Source: an uncultured Clostridia bacterium (lineage in GTDB: Bacteria; Bacillota; Clostridia; Peptostreptococcales; Anaerovoracaceae). From it: 18,872 nucleotides of DNA. The position numbers were made by a program, and so were the translations under genes. Position 1 is the stretch's first letter; every line of letters starts with the position of its first letter. This document shows positions 8,801 through 14,943 of the stretch, one piece after another. Where the stretch lies: NCBI GenBank assembly GCA_938046095.1, contig CALIXS010000016.1, positions 1 to 18,872 on the forward strand, written 5' to 3'. The notes below the pieces were generated by a model, which worked only from the letters and a program-made list of their open reading frames with translations, did not search any database and was not told where the DNA came from.

Positions 8801-9383
8801 CATGAAGCTGTCCTCCGTCGGACACCTGCTTCCGGGAATGGACGTAAAAATAGCGGATCCCGACGATGAGGGAGTGGGCGAAATAGCGTTCCGCGGCGGA
8901 AACATAATGATGGGCTATTACAATAATCCCGAGGCTACGGCGGAGGTTCTGAGAGACGGCTGGTTCTATACAGGCGACCTGGGATATGTGGATGCTGACG
9001 ATTTCATTTATATAACGGGCCGCAAAAAGAACGTAATAATCACGGATAACGGCAAGAACGTTTTTCCTGAGGAAATAGAGTACGAGCTTTCCAAAATCCC
9101 GTATATAGCGGAGTCTATGGTATGGGGCGATACCGGCGGCGACATTAACAGCACGACTATCGCAGCGACCGTGCTTCTCGATGGGGACGAACTTGGCGAG
9201 GAGCTCGGGGAGTCCTATACGGATGACGATGTCAGGGAGCTTATATGGGGAGAAATCGACAAAATAAACGACGAGCAGCCTTTGTTCAAAAAGGTGAAGA
9301 AGCTCGTTATAAGAAAGAGGGAGTTCGATAAGACGACGGGACGCAAAATCAAACGCTTCGTCGATTCCAACAAGGAGGAATAG
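5838..9383 (+). CDS. Tandem acyl-CoA synthetase: two complete AMP-forming ligase modules
   Basis: The protein has 1181 residues and contains two full adenylate-forming domains of the long-chain acyl-CoA synthetase type, a family that activates carboxylic acids with ATP, usually onto CoA. Module 1 (about 12-575) has the P-loop TSGTTGRAKG (195-204), YGMTENSP (368-375), TGDLG (441-445) and the C-terminal lysine motif TTTGKVKR (561-568). Module 2 (about 616-1175) has TSGTTGFAKG (798-807), YGLTECSP (970-977), TGDLG (1045-1049) and KTTGRKIKR (1165-1173). A charged linker lies at 575-612. The modules resemble each other along their whole length (for example GLKGR[KR]IA and VPLDR in both), so the gene arose by in-frame duplication. 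All key residues appear intact in both. No carrier, reductase or condensation domain is visible. AAGGA lies before the ATG, and the racemase-like gene starts 2 bp after its stop. Substrate unknown. Confidence 0.9.
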   Translation: MNNPKFDGIDHPVREVTDLKDIIVSSSELFADKAAYLQKDRPGGAFRPVYYRQVRKDMDALGTRFIDLGLKGRKIAVVGETSYYWFLTYFAAVCGTGCIVPLDRNLPADELKSLIRRSGADAIVFSRKYSKTVDELRGADNDIKHFISMSSDEHDGDTLSLERLISEGESLLDSGDRRFADAVIDPDQMASLIFTSGTTGRAKGVMLSHRNIAANVVNMSRRERLGENWIVLSILPTHHTYENTCVDWTTFYQGKTLAICEGIKYILKNMNEVHANCLVGVPLVFEKIYKGMMKQADARGEGEKLRNAIALSRRLKLYNRPAVTKRMFKAIHTALGGEMKMFIAGGAAINPKVIRDFEAMGIPMMQGYGMTENSPIIAVNQDNYSIAESVGRPMHGTEVRIVDANDEGIGEIICRGPSVMLGYYEDPEATAEVIRDGWLYTGDLGYMDERGFLYVTGRKKTVIVTKGGKNIFPEEIEEVIKKNPLVKETIVHGVNDKKIGNVIVAADIQPNYELLAEQKGEMTDSGVYYFFRDLIDEINKTMPPYKAIKRINIHREDFAMTTTGKVKRYGNFVEGEENDGSPDFIEKKAAEKKRADDVIRSIAESDDPLLRYKTGRAITDIKQMFETSVELYGDRPAFRQKFARGESYSVITYKQALADVNGLGTALINRGLKGRRIAIIGDTYYQWESSYLAVTGGVGVAVPLDRELSAKELKYLIKDAGVSAVMFSRRYENLFREMKDSEDTDLEVLVNLDSDSGKNGVLSWSELIEEGKSQVAQGDRQFIDAEIIASDMAVILYTSGTTGFAKGVMLSNTNICEDLMTAPTILNVNPEDIFFSVLPVHHTYECTCAFLMPLYKGASIAFCEGLKYITNNLKEVRPTMLLGVPVLIETLYKRIWKTAKQEGKDKLLRRVMAINARTKKIGINIAKPLVKDITDVFGGRMRMLISGGAAIDPAILWFFNDIGIQAVQGYGLTECSPMAALNPDVEADMKLSSVGHLLPGMDVKIADPDDEGVGEIAFRGGNIMMGYYNNPEATAEVLRDGWFYTGDLGYVDADDFIYITGRKKNVIITDNGKNVFPEEIEYELSKIPYIAESMVWGDTGGDINSTTIAATVLLDGDELGEELGESYTDDDVRELIWGEIDKINDEQPLFKKVKKLVIRKREFDKTTGRKIKRFVDSNKEE

Positions 9384-9385
9384 AG

Positions 9386-10477
9386 ATGCCCGAAAGATAT
9401 CCGAAGCTTTGCATCGACCTCGCCGCGCTCGGGCATAACGTAAGATATGCCGTGGGCAGATGTGCGGAGATGGGCATAGACGTGGCGGGCGTCATCAAAG
9501 GTACATCGGGCCTCATCGAATGCGAAAGAGTTTTTGAACGCGGCGGTGCCGCACAGATTGCCTCCTCGAGGATAGAACACCTCAAGGCGATCCGCGAAGC
9601 CGGGACTGACAAACCTCTTATGATGATAAGAATCCCTATGATCTCGGAGACGAGGGATGTGGTCCGGTACGCCGACATCTCTCTCGTCAGTGAGGTCGAT
9701 ACTATGAGGGCGCTGGACGAGGCGGCAAAAGCCGAGGGAAAGAAATTCGGTATAATAATAATGGTCGAAGCGGGAGACCTCAGAGAGGGCTTCTGGGACA
9801 GGGACGAGCTGACCGAGGCGGCTTTGATGGCAGAGAAGGAGCTTGACGGGCTCGAGCTCCTCGGGATAGGCACAAACGTAGGCTGCTACGGTTCGATACT
9901 TCCGACAGCGGCAAAACTGAACGAGCTCGTTGAGGCTGCAGAGGATGTAGAAGCAAAGCTCGGCCGCAGGCTCAGGTACATATCGGGCGGCGCGACATCG
10001 AGCTTTATGCGTGTGCTCGACGCAGATATGCCGGAGAGAATAAATCACCTGCGCATGGGCGAGGGTATTTTGCTCGCAAGGGATCTCGACGTGTTCTACG
10101 GATACGATATGAGCATGATGCGTCAGGATGTCTACCGGCTGTTCGCGGAGATCATCGAGGTCAGGGACAAGCCTACGCACCCGATCGGAGAGGTCGGCGT
10201 CGATGCCTTCGGACATAAGCCCGTGTATACCGACAGAGGCATCAGAAGGCGTGCTCTCGCGGCGATAGGCAAGGTCGACATCGGAAATCAGGATGACATA
10301 TTTCCGATCGATGCGGGAGTTGTGATACTCGGCGGCTCGAGCGATCATACGATACTCGACATCGAGGACGCCGTGCGGGATATCAGAGTCGGGGACGTTC
10401 TGGAATTTGCGGTCGATTACGCCTCGCTTGTATACCTTACGAGCTCTTCAAATGTGCATATAGTCTATAAACATTGA
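9386..10477 (+). CDS. Ornithine/alanine racemase-family PLP enzyme
   Basis: A 363-residue fold-type III PLP enzyme (alanine racemase N-terminal barrel) of the subgroup that includes clostridial ornithine racemase (Orr). The probable PLP lysine is K38 in AGVIKGTSG. The subgroup's motifs follow: RIPMISETRDVV (82-93), GDLREGFW (130-137), GTNVGCYG (162-169), ISGGATSS (199-206), RMGEG (223-227), and GVDAFGHKPVYTDRGIRRRA (271-290). Orr interconverts L- and D-ornithine in Stickland-type ornithine fermentation, but none of the partner genes (ord, ort, oraE/S) are here, so the substrate could be another amino acid. GGAGG inside the last codons of the tandem ligase gene precedes the ATG by 7-8 nt, so the two genes are surely co-expressed. 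The stop codon lies inside the greA promoter. Confidence 0.85.
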   Translation: MPERYPKLCIDLAALGHNVRYAVGRCAEMGIDVAGVIKGTSGLIECERVFERGGAAQIASSRIEHLKAIREAGTDKPLMMIRIPMISETRDVVRYADISLVSEVDTMRALDEAAKAEGKKFGIIIMVEAGDLREGFWDRDELTEAALMAEKELDGLELLGIGTNVGCYGSILPTAAKLNELVEAAEDVEAKLGRRLRYISGGATSSFMRVLDADMPERINHLRMGEGILLARDLDVFYGYDMSMMRQDVYRLFAEIIEVRDKPTHPIGEVGVDAFGHKPVYTDRGIRRRALAAIGKVDIGNQDDIFPIDAGVVILGGSSDHTILDIEDAVRDIRVGDVLEFAVDYASLVYLTSSSNVHIVYKH

Positions 10478-10502
10478 CATATTAATATTTCTAAAGTACA
10501 AT
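10474..10502 (+). promoter_or_regulatory. Strong sigma-A promoter for greA-lysS, overlapping the upstream stop codon
   Basis: A perfect TTGACA (10474-10479) is separated by 17 bp from TACAAT (10497-10502), which matches the -10 consensus at five of six positions. The TGA stop of the racemase gene (10475-10477) is part of the -35 box. Transcription would begin about 28 bp before the greA ATG. This is the best promoter in the window and makes greA-lysS a separately expressed unit. Confidence 0.8.
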
Positions 10503-10524
10503 AACACGATTGGAAACCTTTGAA

Positions 10525-10529
10525 AGGAG
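10525..10529 (+). promoter_or_regulatory. Shine-Dalgarno site that fixes the greA start
   Basis: AGGAG stands 8 nt before ATG 10538. A longer in-frame start (TTG at 10520) lies upstream of this site and would include it in the coding sequence, so it is rejected. Confidence 0.8.
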
Positions 10530-10537
10530 ATTATTAC

Positions 10538-11017
10538 ATGGCAGACGAAATACTGCTTACTCAGGAGGGATACGATAAGCTTGAGGCCGAGCATGATGAG
10601 CTCATATCGGTAAGACGCAAGGAAGTATCCGAAAAACTTAAAGAAGCGAGGTCGTACGGAGACCTTTCCGAAAACGCCGAATACGATGCGGCAAAGGAGG
10701 AACAGGCCGAGGTCGAGGAGAGAATCCTCAAATTAGAGCAAATGATGAGAAACGCCAGGATCGTCACAGAGGATGATGTGGAAGGCGACACAGTCAACGT
10801 CGGGCTTACCGTTACCGTAAAGGAAACGAAGAAGAAGACGACCGCGCAGTTTATATTGGTCGGTTCAAACGAAACCGACCCGTTCGCCGAGCCGTCAAGA
10901 ATATCGACAGATTCCGAGATCGGCAAGAACCTGCTCGGCAGGAAGGTCGGCGACAGGGTGGAGATAATCGTCCCGGACGGTGTTCTTCACTATGAGGTAA
11001 CTAAGATTTCCAGGTAA
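10538..11017 (+). CDS. greA: Transcription elongation factor GreA
   Basis: GreA enters the secondary channel of RNA polymerase and stimulates cleavage of backtracked transcripts. From ATG 10538 the protein has 159 residues, the family's normal size. The N-terminal coiled coil covers about 8-75 and carries the acidic tip motif GDLSENAEYDAAKEEQ starting at 41, with the two catalytic acidic residues (D42, E45). The C-terminal FKBP-like domain includes SEIGKNLLGRKVGDRVEI. It is driven by its own promoter and followed by lysS after 11 bp, an arrangement widespread in Bacillota. Confidence 0.96.
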   Translation: MADEILLTQEGYDKLEAEHDELISVRRKEVSEKLKEARSYGDLSENAEYDAAKEEQAEVEERILKLEQMMRNARIVTEDDVEGDTVNVGLTVTVKETKKKTTAQFILVGSNETDPFAEPSRISTDSEIGKNLLGRKVGDRVEIIVPDGVLHYEVTKISR

Positions 11018-11028
11018 GGGTGGATAAA

Positions 11029-12981
11029 ATGGATCAGTCAAACGATATCAACCAAAACGAACAGCGTCAGATCAGATGTGACAAACTCGAAGCGCTTCGC
11101 GAGGCCGGGCGCGATCCGTACGTTCAGGAAAGATGGGACGTTACGGCGCACAGTCGCGATATAAAGGAAAATTTCGATGCGATGGAGGATGTCGAGGTTT
11201 CCGTTGCCGGCAGGATAATGACAAAGCGCGTGATGGGCAAGGCAGCCTTTTTTGATATTCAGGATAAACAGGGACGAATCCAATGCTATGTAAAGGGGGA
11301 TGATATCGGCGTCGAGGAATATAAGTGGTTCAAAACATATGACATCGGCGATATCGTAGGCATATCCGGCAGAGTCTTTAAGACTCAGACCGACGAGATT
11401 TCAATACACACGGAAAACATCGTCCTTCTGACAAAGTCTCTTCAGGTGCTCCCCGACAAATGGAGCGGTCTTCAGGATATGGATCTGCGCTACCGTCACA
11501 GATATGTCGACCTCATAATGAATGAGGATATCCGCGAGGAGTTTCGCAAGCGTTCGCTTATAATACGGACGTTCAGAGAGGTACTTGAGGACGATTACGG
11601 CTTCCTGGAGGTTGAAACGCCTATTCTCCAGACGGTTGCAGGGGGCGCCAACGCGAGGCCGTTCAAGACGCATCATAACGCCCTCGACTTTGATCTGAAC
11701 CTTCGTATTTCACTCGAGCTGCCGCTCAAACGGCTCATAGTCGGCGGACTCGATCGCGTGTACGAGCTCGGCAAGGTGTTCAGGAACGAGGGAATGGACA
11801 AAAACCACAGTCCTGAGTTTACATCCATGGAGTGCTATATGGCATACGGCGATATGGACAAGGTCATAGACGTCACGGAGCAGATCGTCTACAAGTGCGC
11901 CATGGCTGTCAACAATTCGCCGATAATAAGATATCAGGGCAAGGAGTTCGATGTTACTCCGCCGTGGAACAGAATTGATATGACAGACGCCGTGCGCGAC
12001 ATCGCGGGCGTGGACTTCCGCAGGACAGATACTGATGAGGAGGCGAGAGAGGCCGCCATAGCAAAAGGCATGGATCCCGCACAGGTAAAGGAATGGACGC
12101 GCGGCAAAATAATAGCTGAGATGTTCGAAGAATTCTGTGAGGCCGAGCCGGGCTTTCTCGACGGTCCTTGCTTTATCACCGGTCACCCGGTCGATGTTTC
12201 GCCGCTGTCTAAGCGTAACAGCGAAGATCCCCGTATTACGCGGCGATTTGAAGCATATATCAACGGCTGGGAAATCTGTAACGGCTTTTCCGAGCTGAAC
12301 GACCCGATCGACCAGTACGAGCGCTTCGTCGAACAGCAAAAAGAACTCGACCTCGGTATCGACGAAGAGGCTCACCCTATGGACCTCGATTTCGTCAACG
12401 CTCTTGAGGTCGGAATGCCGCCTACAGGCGGGCTCGGCATAGGTGTCGACCGCATAATAATGCTCGTGACCGACGCCGCAACTATCAGGGACGTACAGCT
12501 CTTCCCTCTGATGAAGCCGCTTGATGATGTAAACAAAAAAAATGATGTAAAAAATCAGGCGGCCGCAGCAACCTCAAACGATGTAAAAGTGGAGCCTGAG
12601 AAAATTGATTTCTCTAAAGTAAAGGTTGAGCCTTTGTTTGAGGAATTCGTCGATTTTGAGACTTTCTCAAAGAGTGATTTCAGAGCGGTTAAGGTGAAGG
12701 AGTGCTTCGCAGTTCCGAAGTCCAGGAAGCTGCTTCAGTTTACTCTGGATGACGGTACTGGCACGGATAGAACTATTTTGAGCGGTATTCACGCCTTCTA
12801 TGAGCCGGAAGAGCTCGTTGATAAGACACTGATTGCAATCACCAATCTGCCGCCGAGAGCTATGATGGGAATCGAATCCTGCGGAATGCTTCTATCAGCG
12901 ATTCACGAGGAAGAGGGAGAGGAAAAGCTCCACCTTCTGATGATTGATGACTGCATTCCGGCGGGGGCAAAGCTTTACTAA
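11029..12981 (+). CDS. lysS: Lysyl-tRNA synthetase (class II) fused to a C-terminal tRNA-binding domain
   Basis: The first 500 or so residues are a complete class II LysRS that charges tRNA-Lys. They comprise an OB-fold anticodon-binding domain (about 55-135), motif 1 region YRHRYVDLIMN (155-165), motif 2 FRNEGMDKNHSPEFTSME (251-268), the active-site stretch NGWEICNGFSELNDP (412-426) and motif 3 GGLGIGVDRIIML (467-479). Ordinary LysRS ends near there. This one continues through an Ala/Asn/Lys linker (500-540) into about 110 residues of the Trbp111/EMAPII/MetG-C type: VDFETFSKSDFRAVKVKECF, LLQFTLDDG, ILSGIHAFYEPEELVDKTLI, NLPPRAMMGIESCGMLLSA. Total 650 residues. I chose ATG 11029, which has AGGGTGG about 5 nt before it, over the GTG at 11020. 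The added domain should raise tRNA affinity or drive dimerisation. Confidence 0.95.
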   Translation: MDQSNDINQNEQRQIRCDKLEALREAGRDPYVQERWDVTAHSRDIKENFDAMEDVEVSVAGRIMTKRVMGKAAFFDIQDKQGRIQCYVKGDDIGVEEYKWFKTYDIGDIVGISGRVFKTQTDEISIHTENIVLLTKSLQVLPDKWSGLQDMDLRYRHRYVDLIMNEDIREEFRKRSLIIRTFREVLEDDYGFLEVETPILQTVAGGANARPFKTHHNALDFDLNLRISLELPLKRLIVGGLDRVYELGKVFRNEGMDKNHSPEFTSMECYMAYGDMDKVIDVTEQIVYKCAMAVNNSPIIRYQGKEFDVTPPWNRIDMTDAVRDIAGVDFRRTDTDEEAREAAIAKGMDPAQVKEWTRGKIIAEMFEEFCEAEPGFLDGPCFITGHPVDVSPLSKRNSEDPRITRRFEAYINGWEICNGFSELNDPIDQYERFVEQQKELDLGIDEEAHPMDLDFVNALEVGMPPTGGLGIGVDRIIMLVTDAATIRDVQLFPLMKPLDDVNKKNDVKNQAAAATSNDVKVEPEKIDFSKVKVEPLFEEFVDFETFSKSDFRAVKVKECFAVPKSRKLLQFTLDDGTGTDRTILSGIHAFYEPEELVDKTLIAITNLPPRAMMGIESCGMLLSAIHEEEGEEKLHLLMIDDCIPAGAKLY

Positions 12982-13007
12982 CACTGATATGTACCTTTTT
13001 GCCCTGT

Positions 13008-13027
13008 AAAAAGTGATGTACTTTTTT
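13008..13027 (+). terminator. Candidate weak terminator after lysS
   Basis: AAAAAGT and ACTTTTT can pair around a 5-nt loop (GATGT), with one more T following. It begins 26 bp after the lysS stop and may end the greA-lysS transcript. The stem is AT-rich and hence weak; an adjacent TTTTT/AAAAA pairing just upstream (from about 12996) is an alternative fold. Confidence 0.35.
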
Positions 13028-13076
13028 CCGTAAGATGTGTTGATAGATCTGCAGTCAAAAAGAGCTCTGCTAAAAG

Positions 13077-13098
13077 AGGGCTGCCTATTGACAGCCCT
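13077..13098 (-). terminator. Hairpin at the convergent end of the minus-strand operon
   Basis: AGGGCTG and CAGCCCT form a perfect 7-bp stem with an 8-nt loop. Read on the minus strand it is followed by CTTTTAGC and farther on CTCTTTTTG, a modest T-tract, so it probably terminates the ABC/ECF operon, and possibly transcripts from both sides. It lies about 110 bp beyond the last transporter gene. Confidence 0.5.
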
Positions 13099-13204
13099 GC
13101 TTCTCATGTGCCAAAATACCGACACCGATAAACCGTTGATTTTTCAGTAACCCTACACGATATTCCATCATCGATCCGGAGGATTTATACAGAAGCATTT
13201 CCAT
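13085..13204 (-). CDS. Possible 39-residue ORF at the end of the transporter operon
   Basis: An ATG two bases after the stop of the second ABC half-transporter gene opens a 39-codon frame that ends in the loop of the terminator-like hairpin. The product begins MEMLLYKSSGSMMEYRVG and ends GVGILAHEKQGCQ. I recognise no family. The start lacks a good ribosome binding site, though a second in-frame ATG lies two codons on and translational coupling is possible. It could be a small operon protein, the tail of a decayed gene, or chance. Confidence 0.22.
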   Translation of the reverse strand: MEMLLYKSSGSMMEYRVGLLKNQRFIGVGILAHEKQGCQ

Positions 13205-13206
13205 TA

Positions 13207-14943
13207 TCAAAATTTCCATTCACAATTATTTTGCTGAGTGTGATATAGTTTTGAGAATAATCCACTATGCGCAAGCAGTTCTTCACTTTTTCCTTCTTCT
13301 GCAACCCTTCCTTGTTCCAATACTACAATATGGTCTGCATGAAGAATGGTACGAAGCCTGTGCGCTATAACTAAAACGGTTTTTCCGACTACAAGTTGAT
13401 TAATGGCTTGTTGAACAAATACCTCATTCTCAGGATCGAGAGACGCAGTTGCTTCATCGAGTATTACAATAGGTGCATCTTTAAGTAAGGCTCTGGCTAT
13501 TGAAATACGCTGTCTTTCTCCGCCTGAAAGCGTCGCTCCGTTTTCACCGAGCATGGTTTTATACCCATCCGGCAGTTTTTCTATAAACTCGTCGCAGCAA
13601 GCCGCCTTTGCGGCAGCTCTGACTTCTTCCTCGTCGGCATTCGGTTTTCCGATGCGTATATTATTTTCTATAGTGTCATTGAAGAGAATAACCTCTTGAA
13701 ATACGAAGGAAAAATGCTGCATTAAATATTCGGGATCAAGTTCTTTTACATTTACACCTCCTACATTCACTGTTCCGCCATCTGTATCCCAAAATCTTGC
13801 CGCTAACTTTGAAATGGTACTTTTGCCGCTGCCCGAAGGCCCTACGAGTGCTGTTATTTGTCCGGTTTTTGCTGTAAAATTCACTCTGTCAAGTACGGTT
13901 TCCTCACCATAGGCAAAACTCACATTATCAAAAGATATATCTGTATTTTCGATCGGAATGCTTGTTTCTCCGGTCATCGCTTCACTCTCCATCAAAGCAC
14001 GAAGCCGCTTGGTAGAAATCCGTAAATACAGTATATCCGGCAATAGTGTTAACACTGTAAGAATAGGACCGTAAATTCTGCTTGCAATTAGTAAAAACAT
14101 CAGCATAACGAGAAAATCGATCCGTCCTGATGTCAACAGGTGTACACCTACAAAAGCTGTAACGCCGATACCCGATCTAAGAAGCATTGATGACAATGCC
14201 ATAATTGAACCGGAAACAAGTTCTATGCGAATCGCCACTGACCGTAATTCTGTAAAAGCATCATCAAGCTTTTTATATTTTTCTCCCCCAAGATTGCAGG
14301 AACGTATCACTTTAATACCGTCGAGATATTCCTGCGACTGTTTTTCTGCTGTAAGCTTTGCGGAAATATGTTTTGAAAATAACCGATTTTGTAACTTGCG
14401 GCTCATCCAAAAGATTAGTGCTGCAAGAGGAAGCATAGCAAATATAGATAATGCCATTCGCCAATCAAAGAAAGCAAGACATATCAAAACAAACGCTGAT
14501 GATGATACATTCGCAAGAAGCTGGGGCACAATATTAGAAGTCGCTGTTTCGATATTTGTGCAATCCGTCATAATGTTAGAGGACAACTCACTCAAATCTC
14601 TTGCATTGAAAAAACTCATCGGTAATTTTCGCATCTGCTCCGCTACGCGAAGCCTTGTTGCCTCGGATTGATTATAAGAGGATACATAGGTTTTCATATA
14701 ATCGTGTTTTGAAAATAAGAAAACTGCGATAAAGGCTATTATACCGATCCCAAATAATATCCAAATTTTATTCCATGAAACGTCTTCTCCTGTTAGAGGT
14801 TTCAGAACTTCTATGAAAAGTTGGATTGTAATCATGAAAGGAAGCATCAGTGAAAGACTTGTAAAGAAGCAGGCTATTGTTGCATTTCGCAGTCCTTTTT
14901 CCGCACTTTTATCTAATAACAAAGAATTTCTAAACATTTTCAT
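13207..14943 (-). CDS. ABC half-transporter, exporter fold (TMD + NBD), subunit B
   Basis: A 578-residue type IV (exporter-fold) ABC half-transporter. The N-terminal membrane domain (helices at about 20-48, 58-78, 140-182, 245-310) is followed by the nucleotide-binding domain. That domain has Walker A GPSGSGKS (368-375), Q-loop glutamine in FVFQEV (413-418), signature LSGGERQR (472-479), Walker B VILDEATASLD (493-503) and H-loop H528. All ATPase residues appear intact. I place the start at ATG 14943 because it overlaps the preceding TGA as ATGA and AGGAG lies about 11 nt upstream; the longer frame from 14973 would swallow that site. With its neighbour it should form a heterodimer. Members of this fold can export or, as in the IrtAB/YbtPQ siderophore systems, import. 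The ECF genes in the operon favour a link to uptake; the substrate is unknown. Confidence 0.88.
   Translation of the reverse strand: MKMFRNSLLLDKSAEKGLRNATIACFFTSLSLMLPFMITIQLFIEVLKPLTGEDVSWNKIWILFGIGIIAFIAVFLFSKHDYMKTYVSSYNQSEATRLRVAEQMRKLPMSFFNARDLSELSSNIMTDCTNIETATSNIVPQLLANVSSSAFVLICLAFFDWRMALSIFAMLPLAALIFWMSRKLQNRLFSKHISAKLTAEKQSQEYLDGIKVIRSCNLGGEKYKKLDDAFTELRSVAIRIELVSGSIMALSSMLLRSGIGVTAFVGVHLLTSGRIDFLVMLMFLLIASRIYGPILTVLTLLPDILYLRISTKRLRALMESEAMTGETSIPIENTDISFDNVSFAYGEETVLDRVNFTAKTGQITALVGPSGSGKSTISKLAARFWDTDGGTVNVGGVNVKELDPEYLMQHFSFVFQEVILFNDTIENNIRIGKPNADEEEVRAAAKAACCDEFIEKLPDGYKTMLGENGATLSGGERQRISIARALLKDAPIVILDEATASLDPENEVFVQQAINQLVVGKTVLVIAHRLRTILHADHIVVLEQGRVAEEGKSEELLAHSGLFSKLYHTQQNNCEWKF

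Noticed and set aside
7905..8825. Minus-strand ORF (306 codons) opposite the tandem ligase
   Set aside because: Arginine/histidine-rich product without motifs, inside a plus-strand gene with strong domain matches; typical antisense frame in GC-rich DNA.
9215..10348. Long minus-strand ORF (377 codons) opposite the racemase gene
   Set aside because: It is a shadow of the plus-strand gene: its product has no recognisable motif and the plus strand encodes a clear family member over the same bases.
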